Assembly (NCBI GenBank): GCA_013396995.1
Contig: VWZP01009168.1
Span: 943,450 to 1,007,449 of the forward strand
DNA: 64,000 nucleotides
Direction: 5' to 3'
Origin: Dicaeum eximium
Lineage: Eukaryota; Chordata; Aves; Passeriformes; Dicaeidae
Below are positions 1 to 11,899 of this stretch, one piece after another. Numbering within the stretch: the stretch's first letter is position 1; the number at the start of each line of letters is the position of its first letter. A program made the position numbers and the translations under genes. Below the pieces are notes generated by a model. The model made no database searches and was not told where the DNA came from. It saw only the letters and a list, made by a program, of their open reading frames with translations.

Positions 1-1503
1 TGTGTTTGTCCCACAAGACCTCCTTTCTTTTCTGCTGGTGGAGCCTGCTTTTCTATTAAATATACAATTTTTCAGTGTGGTGGAGACCTGTCAAAGAGCG
101 GGAAGGAAAAACTGATAAACAGAAAAACATGAGGGAAGCCTGCCCTGCCCACCTGGCATTAGTCACCACCATTAATCCCTCCTTGCTGAGTGAAGGGAAG
201 AGCTTCCAGACCCATACAGAGCTTAGCAGGGAAGGACTCACCTTCTCTGAAAAGCGCTTTTTGCAGCTTGCTGAGCACTGTGTCCCCACAGCAACATGTC
301 AGAGCCAATGCAGCAAGTGGGGAGAGTGTGGACACATCCACTCATCAGGTGAATGCACACTCCTCTGTATCAGTGAGACTTCAGGGGATGTCAGTCCCAA
401 GGACAGCTGTCTCCACAGGCAGGGATTTCTAAAACTCCAGCTTGTTGCATCTCTGACTCCTCTAACCATTGCACTGTGGCCAGCGTGATATCAGAGCTCC
501 AAGAGGCCAAATCAATGCCTGGCTTCCCTCCCAAAATTTATTAAGCTGACTAGAGCTGTTTGCATGTCATGTTCTAGAGAAGTGATTTGAATTTGTGATT
601 AGTCAAAATAAATTATTCTTTTTCTCTCTCTCTTTTTTTTTTCCTAATAAAGTCTAATAAAGCAGGGACTGTAGTTGTGAATAACTTAACTGGTAGGTTT
701 TGCAGTCATTCTTGAATAACTTGCTTTGAGGAAATCCTGCCAGAAGTCAGTGGAACTGGACTCATACACCAGTGAAGAACCCAGCCCACATTTCTGTCTT
801 TGGATTGCTATATCAGTTCATTTAGAAACATGTAGGGAAAAAGCTGTTCAAATTAGTCAATTCCTTCCATCAATGCCTAGAGCAGATACTGTTCTGGCAA
901 AAGGGAACGTTTCAAAATTTTAGGGATTTTTTTTTCTCTTTTTAAATTCCAACTTTTATTTATTTATCTTTTTAATTTGATTTCCGGATAAGCTGGACAT
1001 AACTCAAAGATTATTTTGAAATTCTAATAAATTTCTGCCTGCAACGCTCCTGAAACATGATGTTTCTGAACAGAAATGGGATTTTTTGACACAGAGATTT
1101 CCCTTGTCCCAACAAGTGCTAAGAGAAGAGACCACTTGAAGCCCTGCTACGACAACAGTCACCATCCTGCTGACACACAGCTCCCTAAGCCATGGTCTGA
1201 TCCAGCTAGGTCCAGATGAGGACAACTGGCATTTGGGATGTTTCCCCACCCTCAGAGACTGTTCCCCTTGCTCAGGCTCTGAGTCACAGCCCTTCAGCAA
1301 GGAACCAGCATGCCTGGAGAGCTCTGGCTCTGGCCAGGCTTCTCGGAGCTTCCAGGCTCCCTGCTGTGGACCTGGGAGCTGAGCCCAGATTATATCTACT
1401 CTTCCAGGCTCTTGGCTCCAGGAGAGACTGTCTGGAAATTCTGGCATCACTCCCTGCTCTACAGACTCTGTAAAGCTGAAGAGCTTGGCTTTGGGGAAAT
1501 CTT
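1..1503. other. Unique non-coding sequence
   Basis: No CR1 or LTR match and no supported gene. T-rich runs lie at 630-642 and 927-940. A 137-codon open frame at 75-488 (+) overlaps comparable frames on the other strand and resembles no protein I know; I treat it as chance. 1160-1500 is somewhat GC-richer and runs into the tandem duplication at 1504. Confidence 0.6.
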
Positions 1504-1617
1504 CCTGGTGGGTCTATCCAGGGGCTCTCCTACCTGGAAAGCTTTCTAGGAGTATTTGATCCTGGTGGGTCTATGTGGGGGCTGTCCCTCTTGGAAAGCT
1601 CTCTGGATGAATCTGAA
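1504..1617. repeat. Imperfect 57-bp tandem duplication
   Basis: Two adjacent units of about 57 bp both begin 'cctggtgggtctat' (1504 and 1561). They share 'ggggct' and 'tggaaagct', with roughly three quarters of positions identical by eye. No third unit follows. It belongs to no repeat family I recognise. Confidence 0.7.
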
Positions 1618-1899
1618 TAGGTCTTTGGTGCCAGAAGAGCCAGTGCATGAAATCCTGGGCAGTCTCTGGTAGGGCAGAACTCTGAGGCTCATCTCTGTGG
1701 CTCGGTGCAGATGAGATCCTGCAGGCCAGGGGTTTGTTCTGGCAGGTGGGATGGGTGGGTCTGAAGCTCTGAAGACTGAGATTGTAGGTGGATCCCGATA
1801 TCCCATTCTACAGGTGGGAAACATCACACTACCAACTGCACACTGCACCCCACTCTTGTTACCAACCAGGGGGAGGCAAATTTCTGCAGATCCAGAAAA
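1618..1899. other. Unique sequence between tandem duplication and LTR
   Basis: No recognisable coding or repeat content. It could be the pre-insertion locus rather than retroviral interior, because the LTR next to it appears to be solo. Confidence 0.5.
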
Positions 1900-1904
1900 G
1901 CACT

Positions 1905-2463
1905 TGGAGTGGGTGGACCTTGGCCCACCAAACTGCCCTATCACTTCCCAGCTGGATAGGGGAGAGAAAATAAGATGAAAAATGACTTGTAGGTTTAGAT
2001 AAAGCAGTTTACTGAAGCAAACATGAAATTTTGAGCATGAGCAAGCCAAAGGAAAACCCAAAAATTTTATTCTCTACTTCCCATCATTGGGTGAAGTTCA
2101 GACTCTTCCTGGGAAGCAGGACTTCAGCACATGGAGCGGTTGCTCTGGAAGGCAAACATTGTAAAAATGAATGTCCCCCCTTCCTCCTTTTCTTAGCTTT
2201 TACATCTGAGCTGATGTCCTATGGTATGGAATATCCCTTTGGATAGTTTGGGTTTGCTGGCCTGGTTGTGCTCCCCCAGGATCTTGCCCACTCCCAGCCT
2301 CTTGATGGGAAGAATGCTGGGGAGACAGAGCTGATGCTGGCCCTGCACAACAGTAGCCAAAATTCTGGTGTGTTCTCAGTACCTCTCCAGCTCCCAGTGC
2401 AAAGCCCAGCAATGTGAGGGCTGTGGTGGGAAAATGAACTGCAGCTCAGCCAGACCCAAAACA
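1905..2463 (-). mobile_element. Solo LTR of an avian endogenous retrovirus (ERVL-like)
   Basis: Read on the minus strand it starts TGTTTTGGGTCTGGCTG and ends CCACTCCA. In between are landmarks of a well-known bird LTR family: the complement of 'tggtatggaatatccctttg' (2223-2242), a region corresponding to 'ctacttcccatca' (2075-2087), and a 'gtttactgaagcaaac' segment. The element is about 559 bp. Flanks 1900-1904 (gcact) and 2464-2468 (acact) fit a 5-bp target duplication with one mismatch. No gag, pol or env is attached, so it is a recombination-derived solo LTR. The family is named from memory; the ends are inferred. Confidence 0.75.
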
Positions 2464-2468
2464 ACACT

Positions 2469-5400
2469 GTAAAGATTTCATCCTAATTCCCAAAGCACTG
2501 CATGAAGTTTCTGCTTCTTTCTCATCAAACAGGCTCACCAATTTCATCCAAAAAATCCTGGAAACTTCAAGACTATGTCTAGTGGTGTAAATTTTCATTA
2601 CCCTTTTTTGTTATGAGGTAGAAAACCATCATCAAACTAACAAGGCAATAACTGGTCTTTTATTCCACTGTCTCATAAAACTATTTCCAGCCACAAAAGA
2701 AAAAAACTGAGGCAGCAATGATAAGTCCTTTCCTTGTCTCCAAGTTCTCTTCAAGTTGTGAGGATTGATGCCTAATCAGAGTAAGGTATTGACTGAAGTA
2801 TTATTTACCATAAGAAATACCTCATTTTCTCTTTACTTTTTAGAACAGTCTAAGAAACTAAATGCAAGACAACTTGATTCAATTCCAGGTAAAGGCTCCT
2901 AGCTCCCAGAAAATTAAGAAAACATCCTTGCTTCACAATGGCATGACTTTTTCTCCAAATTAGAAAAAGGAGTATTTTGGAAATGTGGAGGCCAATGTTA
3001 AGGAAGAGCATGGTGGGAGAGGATCTCCTGGCATTCTTAAAGCAGCAAATAGAGAAGAGCACTGGATCTCTGCAGCCAGGGGATATATTAACAGTGCATT
3101 TAGAGGTAATTTCAGACAGTACATTGATGACTTTGCGGGTGATTTTGGAACTCTGTAACATTACCCTGTTTCCAGACACTTGACTTGATTTGTTTTGCAT
3201 ATCTCTGAGCATGAGGAAAGTTTCAGGAAGAGGGAGTGTCATGTATTTAGCTGAGAGAGCCTGGTGAGTCTAGGTTTTGCAAGCTTCCTGAAAAAAATCT
3301 TCTCAAAAAAAAAAAAAAAAATTATCAATTCCCAGCCCCTGTGTAGCAAAGTCATGAGACTGTTGAAAAGCTGGTGGATGACTTTGTTTCAAAATTTCCA
3401 AGATGAGAAGACCCTCTCAGCACCTCTGAGGGCTGATGAATGGCAGTCTAGTCCCACTTGCTGAGGAGCCAACATGGAAAATCCACAGGGGGGACGTGAG
3501 TGATGGAGTTTGTAGTTTGATGCTTGTTTGAATCGCAGTCTGATGAGAAAGAGAGAAGGAACAGCCAATACAAACTGTCCTCATCCTGTTCTCCCAGCAG
3601 CCCAAAGCCTTGCTTGGAGGTGAGCATACTGGAAATACTATTATTACTCAACTCCTGCTACTGTGAGACCGCCAGCGACTTGTGCCGAAGGAGCCAACTT
3701 AAATGACAATAAAGTAAAACCCTTGGCAGCTGGGAGTGTTTGCTTCCCGGTGTCTGCAAAGGGAGCTCTGGCCTGTGCCCCGCACTCATGCTGTTTTGGA
3801 AAGTTGAAGTTGTCCATAAGGCATGGCCTGTGCAGAGGCCCTATCGCCAAGCAGCGGGAGATGTTGTCCTTAGCCGTGAAAAATGATCGCCAGCGGTGAT
3901 TTTGGGGAAGAAAGAGCAGCTTTCACATCTACCCCCTCTTGCAAGCTGTGGAGCCCGTGGTCCTGCAAACACGATGGTGCCACTGGGATGGGCCTGGGAG
4001 CATCCACGGAGCCGTGTGGGTGGCAGGATTTGGCTCGGTGCTCGCTGTGTCCCGTCATTCCCGATACTGCCCAGCCAGCTCCCGCGGAGCCGCGCTGCTC
4101 TGGCCGAGCTGGAGCTCTCTCATTACAGGGAGCTTTCCATATGGTCTGGACTGCTCCTTGTCTGGCTGATCCTGCCCAACACAGCCCTGCTCGTGCCACT
4201 GTGCCTCCCACACCTGGCCTGAGGGGGTGATGGACAGCTTCCTGTGGGGAGTCGTTGTTTTTCTGAATTAATCTGGGAAGGTCTGATCCAGTTTTCAGAC
4301 GAATATGGAGAGTCTTTCCATTGATTTCAGTGGCTTCTGGAATGGTCCCTTATTGCATAAACTCAGATCTCTGCTATTTCACACTTCATTTCCTTCTATA
4401 CCCTTGGGTGAAGATCATCAACTCCTGCTGATTTACTGCCCTTAACATCTCAGGTTTCCCCAGTTTTTTATTTCTTTTTCTTTTTTGAAACTTGGAGTTT
4501 CTTTCAAGACCACATTCGGATTTCTCCATAAAAATTCCCCGAGAGGAGGAATTTCCCTATTATTTTTTTATGGTTGAAGAATAATGCACCAAAAGGAACA
4601 GGAAAAAAAGGCCTTTGACTTCTCTGCATCTGTGCTAGTGTCTCTAACTCACACTAACCTCACTTTGCTCAGCTTTGTCTTCTGCTTTTCAAAATTTTAT
4701 TAAGCTCTACGTGGAAACACCACACTTCTGTTGTGCACAAATATAGGGGTGCTCAAACCCAGACCCTGATTACAGCAGTACCTGCTGAAGTTTCCTTCAC
4801 AAATTTAAAACCATGCATTCTTGTCACTGTCTGAGCACTGGAAGACACGTTTAACTGGCATTAATATAAATTCTTATATAACCTGTTCTTTCTCCATACC
4901 CAGCATCCCAGATTCACAGCTCGGATTCATTTTAAGCTCCAATGGAATTCTTTCTGCTGATTTAGAGGCAGATATTTTTCTCCCATGCTGTGATTCTTAC
5001 ATTGAAAAACTAATAGGAAATGGCATTTTCTTAGCCTGAATTCCTCCTCCTGTACGTATTCAGAGCCACTGGTTTCCAGTCTTGCAAAGCTTGCAGAACA
5101 AGCACATTTAAGACAGACCCAGCTGCCTCTCACTGCCTGTGCAGTCAATAAAATTATTCATTTTCCCTTCACTTGTTTCTAATCAAATCCACTGGAGTTT
5201 AATGAGTTGGACACATCCCTGAATGTTTCATTCCTTGGCTGTAAGGTACATAGAAAATAAGGGTATCATTTATTCTATAGGATCACTTTTGAAAATAATG
5301 CTATGGGAAAGGAGGCAAAGCCTTGCATCTCAGATCCAAAACTACATCTTCAGGAATGGAAAAGAGAAAAATCATTGTGCATAGTGTGTGTATGTGACAG

Positions 5401-5469
5401 GAGACTGCTGCTTAATGAACAGGTGATCCTGTGACCCTTTTGCTGCTCAGTGCTTTTTCCGACCACAAT
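2469..5469. other. Unique non-coding stretch with a CpG-bearing part
   Basis: No repeat of a known family. It contains an A17 tract at 3305-3321 and a CpG-retaining segment at about 3860-4170 listed separately. Overlapping frames of 108-115 codons on both strands at 3870-4230 are a by-product of GC-rich sequence. Confidence 0.6.
3860..4170. promoter_or_regulatory. CpG-retaining, repeat-free segment (candidate regulatory element)
   Basis: Clearly richer in GC and CpG than its surroundings (for example 'cccgcggagccgcgctgctc' at 4081-4100), with no CR1 or LTR match. CpG is normally lost from neutral vertebrate DNA, so retention suggests hypomethylation or constraint. No promoter motif or transcript evidence is visible. 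Confidence 0.3.
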
Positions 5470-5592
5470 CAAGTTTAGACTGGCTATTAGGAAAAAATTC
5501 TTTTTTGTGAGGGTAGTGAGTCACTGAAACAGGCTGTCCAGAGAGGCTGTGGATGGTCTTTCCCTGGAAGTGTTCAAGGCCAGGCAGAGAAG
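5470..5592 (+). repeat. CR1 LINE fragment
   Basis: Matches the CR1 near-3' segment: 'gtttagactggctattagg', 'gagggtagtgagtcactg', 'ctggaagtgttcaaggccag'. The terminal roughly 100 bp is missing or decayed, so both ends are truncated. Confidence 0.8.
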
Positions 5593-6510
5593 GATGTCAC
5601 TGTCCTCCAGGGATGGTATGGATCGCTGCCTCTTCAGAGGTGATTTGGAATGGACACAGCTTTTCCATATATCAAATTTCACTGTGAATCTATTAAGTCA
5701 TCAAAGAATTTGCTGATCTTTCCTGGGCAGTGAGACACAGGTGCCAGCAGCCCAGCTCAGACCCACACCTTGTGGTTTTACCTCCCTGCAGTCTTGGCTT
5801 CTGGTATCAGCTGTGCCACTGGAATACAGCAGAGACACCAAAGATGAAGAAAAGTGAAATCCTCATCCTCCTGCCCTGTATTTCTAGGTCTTGGTGTCAC
5901 CATCACCTGAGAACAGGTCAAAGTGGAGAGAAGATAATTTCCTTTTCTCTCTCCATCATTCCTGGATCTTGATATCAGCTGAGGGACAGCAGCCAAGAAA
6001 TAATTAGCAGCACCTTCCCCTGCCCCTCTCAGCTGTAATGCACCTGTGCTTTAAACTAAACATGAGAAGGGTTCCACTTTCCCAAGGGTCCAAGGGCTTC
6101 ACAACCTAGGCAGGGATGATTGCAGTGTGGCTTTAGGACTTCCACAGGCTGATCAGTACTCAGACCTGAATTTGGATCCAGGCAAGACACGTAGTTTAAG
6201 CATATAAAAAATCTCTATTGAGATGCCACGAAGGATGTCCTAATGTTTATTTCCATGGTCTCCTGAGCTTCCTAAAGGTAGCTGACAACTTTATTCAACT
6301 CCTGAAGAAATTCTGCTGCTGGCACCCTGTTTAAACTCTGTAGAGATTCTAGTGGGGATACTCAATGATCACTCAAATATCAACACTTGCCTTCACTGTG
6401 GAAGTTCCTGAGGAGACAGCTCCCATCCCAAGGTGCCACCCAAGCCTGCCACCCTTCTACACCACCTCCACAGGGCACCCACAGACATAGGAAATGTTTG
6501 TGTTGGTCAG
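5593..6510. other. Unique non-coding sequence
   Basis: I see no repeat family, gene or RNA in this stretch. Opposing 72-80 codon frames at 5730-5996 overlap one another and are uninformative. Confidence 0.6.
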
Positions 6511-6760
6511 AGAATCATAGAATCACAGAATATCCTGACTTGGATACGATTCACAAGGATCATCAAGTCCAACTCCTGGCCCTGCACAGGACAGCCCCAA
6601 GAATCCCACCCTGTGCCTGAGAGGATTGTCCAAACAGTTTTTGAACCCTGGCAGGTTTGGGGCCATGACCACTGTCCTGGGGAGCCTGTTCACCCTCTGG
6701 GTGAACAATCTTTTCCTAATTTTCAACCTACCTAATTTCCTTCCCTGACACAACTCCATG
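6511..6760 (-). repeat. CR1 LINE 3' fragment ('tatcctgagtt' type)
   Basis: Begins with the complement of the CR1 3' end ('agaatcatagaatcacagaa'). It continues through 'catcaagtccaactcctggc', 'cctgcacaggaca', 'caccctgtgcctgaga' and 'ttccctgacacaactcc'. Same subfamily as the copies at 50339 and 51567. Confidence 0.93.
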
Positions 6761-9700
6761 TCCTTCGCTCACGTCCATAAATCTGGGGAAAACCAGTCAG
6801 TACCTAAGGCTGGAAGTCTGTGCTAAGTCAACAGATAACGCTCAAATCCAGCACATAAATACCGGCAAGCCTTTCCCTTGATTTCTCGCTTTCATGCAAA
6901 TCCTGATCAGCTCCTAGGGAAACCTCACTGGGATCTGGATGTTGAGATTGATGTGCCTGTTGGTGAGGGCCTGTCCACACCTCTGATACTGAGGAAGCTT
7001 TGCTCTGGATGCCCACTTTGAAGTTGAGCTGTGCTTTCATTCGAAACAGAGCTGGGCGGCTCAGCTGCGGAGCAGAAGGAATTGCTGCTCCATGGCTGGT
7101 GGACAAGCTCAGGGAGACGTGTTAACAGCTGCTAATGTGCTGCAGCTCTGATTTCAATTTTGGGGCATTATGTTTTTTAAAAAAAAAATCCTTTTTTCTA
7201 AAAAAATCAGACATTAACAGTTAATAACAAGGGAGTGTTTCACCGGTTTCGCTTTTGACATAATGGAGCAGGAGGCTTGGTGAACCAGGAAAGGCTCCAT
7301 AATGCAACATCCTGGTGCTGACACAGAGCAGAGAGCAGATGAAAAAAACCCTACTCTGCCTTTAATTTATAGCACATTTTAATACGTGACATAGATTCAA
7401 TAAGTGAAAATATAAACATCAGGGTAACAATTACAGAGGAAGCAAAACTTGGAACTCACGTCAACGTACGAGGCCCCAAGATTGCATCCAGAACCTCTTA
7501 TTTCTTCTGGCACTCTCCTCTCTGGGTCTCAATTGCATTCTCCCCATCAGTGCCATGAGGTTGGGTGGTGGAGGAAAGCACTGTGATTGCTTCATTGTGT
7601 TTCTGTTGGGAGAGGGAACATGTGCAGAGGAACCTCTGGAGACACTCACTTGCATGCTGAAGGGTTGGAGTAAAATAGACTTCAGCACCAATCAAAAAGT
7701 TTTTGAAACAGGTGATTTGATTCTCAATTAACTTCAATGGGATAATGGAAGAATGAGCACATCCACACGTTAAAGATGTTGCGTGGATAGTGGACATCAA
7801 TTTAAATGCCACAGACAAACAATGTGTCTGCACCCATCAGGAAAAATTCTCGGCAATAAGCAGGAAAATTGTGTATAGGAGATGGCCTTGCATCTGTATT
7901 TGTATTAGAGGGGCTGTTGCTGCCTTGCAGATCTGGTGAACTTCAAGGATGTCACAGAGTAAATAGATTCAGAAAAAAATTATATAAAAGTCATTCAGGG
8001 TCTGAAAAATGGATCTGATAGTGAAGCTGCTTGCTTTGTCTATGGGGAAACTAGGGAGGGATTTAAGCTGTGTGTGCTGGCTGGTGGAGCTGGCCTGTCT
8101 CACCCTGGGCTTTTGCCAGGTGTCCTCTGTTAGCCCCCTGTGCCTGCAGGCAGCGTTGGGAAGCCCTCTGAGGTTCACCCAGAAGGTTCAGCCTGTTCCC
8201 CTGAGCTCCAGCTTGTGACATGGGCAAAGGCTCCTGAGCTCACAGCCAGCCTGGGAAGGGACCCTGCACTGCTTTGCCTCTTCCAGCTGCCTTTTCCAGC
8301 TGTGATTCCTGGTGGGGAGTGGTGCTGTTGGCTGAGGCTGGGTTACAATCACACTCCTCCCTACGGGCAGGGTAAGGTGAGAAAGGCTTTCATGTAGAGA
8401 AGCAGCAGGAACTCCCCTGTTTCTCATCTGAAACTGGAGCTTGACTCTGCAGTTTCTGCCTCTGTGCACAGTTTTGGGATATTTCTGTCAGCTGGTCTGG
8501 CTGCAGACTCTGGTCTCACACAAAGGTAGCATCTGCTGATGATTGCTGTGTCCCTGTCAGCCAATGCCACCTGCCTCTCAGCCAACATTTGTGGATTCTG
8601 AGGATAACAGGCCAGATCAAATGTTTTCTCAAATGAAATTTAGGATCCCCAGCCATGGTCTGCAGGTACCACCCAGGACAAGCACATCACATCACAAAGC
8701 CTCTTCTAAAGTTAGGGCAAGCTAGAATGTCTTGAATTGGGACTTGAAAGTATTCTAGGCAAAAACTTGGCACATTTTGTAGGGGTGAGACCCATTAGGT
8801 CTGTATGCCCAAGGCTGTGATGGCTCCTGCAGGATTGGATGCTTGAGTGGTTTCCCAGAAAGTGTTTTCCAGTTCCCATACAAAATGGACAGATCACTGT
8901 ATGAAATTCTATGGTCTGTGGTGCCCAGCAATCTAAATAGATGGCCCAAATGGCTCCTTCCCTCTGGTCTTCAAAACTGTCACTAGTCTAAAAATAAAAA
9001 GCCTTGAATTTTCCCCCTTTCCATTCTGCAGTGAATGCTTGGAAGAGAGAAGGAGACTGGATCTGATTTGGATCCAGGGGACAGGTTAGAAACAAAATAA
9101 TAAGAAGCATTAAAGTGAAAATGAAGAGTAGCCAGATCACTGAATTTTAAAAGAAAAACAAACACACAATAAAGCGATACCTCCGCTCCTTGGCCCAGCT
9201 CCTACTCCAAACCACCTATCACATCTCATTAGAACAATGCTGAGCTCTTTGGAAAAGAGGTGCCTGCCTAGGATCCACTTTCAAAGAAAACTGCTGGGAG
9301 TTTACTTAGAGATGAAGAAAAAAAAAAATTAGAGCTTTTATAAGAACCAGAGAGAGTAGAATTCCTCACTCCAAAGCAATTGTTATATTCTAAATATTCT
9401 ATTAAAGAATCCATTTTCTTCTCTTTCCTTAAATGGCTGGGGATAGGTTTCAATGTACATCTTGAATTGGACTTTGCAGCGTTAGGATTTCCAGTGGCAT
9501 TTGGTTTTGATAAACCTCTTTTTTTTTCCTTTTTTTTTTTTTTTTGCCTTGAAGCAGTTTGTTCTCTTGGCAAGAATACAGAGACTGGCAATTGTAACTC
9601 ACTTCTTGTTGCCAGCAGTAAGGGAAGCTTGAGGTCCTCTTTTTCAGCTGTAGCACGTTTGGATGTTTGGAACTAGAGCAGTGAATAGAGGGGAAAGGAG

Positions 9701-11668
9701 GAGGGAGAAGGAGGGAAAAAAATTATAAAAAAAAAAAGGACCCTAAATCTGTTCTTTTCTCTACTGTAAATTACTGCCCTGCTTTTTTAATTTCCTTTCC
9801 CAGCACAATGTTATTCATTCACCTCCAAAATAAACAGGGGACTTAGAGAGCGAACAGTTTGGGAGAACAAACTGTCCTCTTTTCACAGTTTTTACCTGTC
9901 AAGAGCCTGATTAAACACATATATGCTGATGCAAGTATGGCATGGTGGCCTTTGGGAAGCTTCTGCAGCTCAAGGGCTGACACAGGGCTGATCCTGAAGC
10001 TCTGAGGTCTTCAGAGAACTGATGGGTTCTTGTTCAGCTGAGTTACTGAATGAGGCTAAAAAATATTTTCTTTCTCTGTAAAGGCTCTGATTTTCAAACA
10101 CAAAACCTTTGAGACCAGCTTGGAAGACATTGTGAAGAAAACTTCCCAGTTGCTAAGCCTTTTGAAATCCCTGATTTGGGATGATAGACATTTTTCTTCA
10201 TGAAAGGTGAATTGGGAGTTAATAGCCCTTTACTAAAGCCCAGTCCACTCTAATTCTATAATTGTGTGTTTACTGTTTCTGTTTGGCACAACAGGCCAGT
10301 CCTCTCCAACACAACTTCATGGATCTTCCACAGTGGCCCCATGGAGGGATATGATTATATGTTTCCTGATGAAGAAGTCAGATGTTCCTGCTTTGTAATT
10401 TTTATTTCCTCAGTAGATTTCCAGCATTTCCTTTAAGGGATCTCTGTGGTCTGGACTAAAGCTGAAAGCTTTAGTGAAGGTAAAGCAGGACTCATTTCCC
10501 ACAGTTCTTTTCCCATCCATTTCCTGGCCCATCTCCCACCCATCCAACCCTCTCTCACCCACCTACTGACTTCTAGAGTGGCTACAGAAGTAAAATTCAT
10601 TGCAGAGTTTCTAATCACAATTAGCCACCAGCCTTACAGAGCAGGCTGAGGTGGAGGTTGTCAGCTCTGGTTATGACTCCACTGCTGAGCAATTTATTAA
10701 CCTCTTTGACCATCTTGACATGAAAATACATCGTGGAGCTGGGCTGCTGGAGCCCTCCCTAAGCCTGTTCCTACAGCAGGAACCTCACTGGGGGTGGTGG
10801 CAGGTTTGGGAGAGACCCACAGAAGGCAAGAGAGACCTGACAGCCAGAGCTCTCAGTGTCAGAGTAAGATGTGCAGACAAATACACTTCCAGCTGAAGGA
10901 GGAAAAAAAAAAGGAGAAACCCACCTAGTTTTTGTCCATTTACTGTGTACACTGGGTGCACCTAACATTTTCAGGTGATTTTCTAGAGTTTTCTTTCTTC
11001 CTTGCATGTAAGTGACTGGAAAGGTTCTGGAAAAACTTTTAGATGTTTCCTGTTTATATAAGCGAGCTGTTGTTGTTGTTGTTGTGTGTTTCTTTTTTGT
11101 GTTTGTGTTTATATATATATAAGGATGGAATACAAAATAATGACTGGTTTGTGGAAAAACCATCAGGAAGTTTCTCTCTGTCCAACCCCATAAAGCCAGA
11201 ACCAGAGGAGTTTGCTGGGTCCATTTCACAGGTAACAAAGTCAAAATGGATGCAAAGAAATACTCCTGTTTACAACATATAATCACCCCAAGGAATTCCC
11301 TGACACAGGAAACTATTGAGGTAGAGTTGAAGAAGGTCAGAGAGATATTTTTAAACACTTGAATGTTCATGAGAGGAAGCAAAACACATTACACACTTTT
11401 TCTCACTGGCCAAGAAGATTGATCAAATATTATGGGAATTCAAAATATATGGCCACCATGCAAAATCTTTAGTGTAGAAAAGTGACAATTTTCACACTAT
11501 GGTTCACTATGGAGCATTTAAAAAAGACCTGACAGCCTAATCAGTGGGCATCAATATCTGGAAACACACATTTTAAACATCAACAAGTTCAAGAGTGATA
11601 CAATGGTACTTTGGAGTTGGTTGAGAGGTGATGCTACAGGCAGGTCAACATCTGTCAGCTTGGCCAGG
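6761..11668. other. Unique non-coding stretch
   Basis: Nearly 5 kb without a recognisable mobile element. It holds A/T-rich runs near 7170-7205, a T-rich tract at 9523-9545, an A-rich tract at 9716-9738, and (GTT)n at 11068-11085 followed by a short (TA) run at 11111-11120. The minus-strand open frame 10771-11382 (203 codons) crosses these simple repeats and has no protein similarity I recognise. Confidence 0.6.
11068..11085. repeat. (GTT)6 microsatellite
   Basis: Short, nearly perfect GTT/TTG run, then 'gtgtgt' and a short TA run. Confidence 0.85.
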
Positions 11669-11899
11669 GTTTAGATTAGACAGGATATTGGGAAGAAATT
11701 CTTCCCTGTGAGGGTGGGGAGGCCCTGGCACAGGTTATTCAGAGAAGCTGTGGCTGCCTCATCCCTGGAAGTGTCCAAGGCCAGGTTGGATGGGGCTTGG
11801 AGCAACCTGGGATAGTGGAAGGTGTCCCTGCCCATGGCAGGGGAGTGGAACAAGATCCTTAAGATTCCTTCTAACCCAAACCATTCCATGATTCCATGC
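11669..11899 (+). repeat. CR1 LINE 3' fragment
   Basis: Well preserved common-type CR1 3' end: 'gtttagattagacaggatat', 'gaagaaattcttccctgtga', 'ctgcccatggcaggggagtg', ending 'ccattccatgattccatg'. It is 5'-truncated to about 230 bp. Confidence 0.95.

Noticed and set aside
10771..11382. 203-codon minus-strand open frame
   Set aside because: Crosses (GTT)n and (TA) simple repeats, giving T-rich and K-rich runs; no protein similarity.
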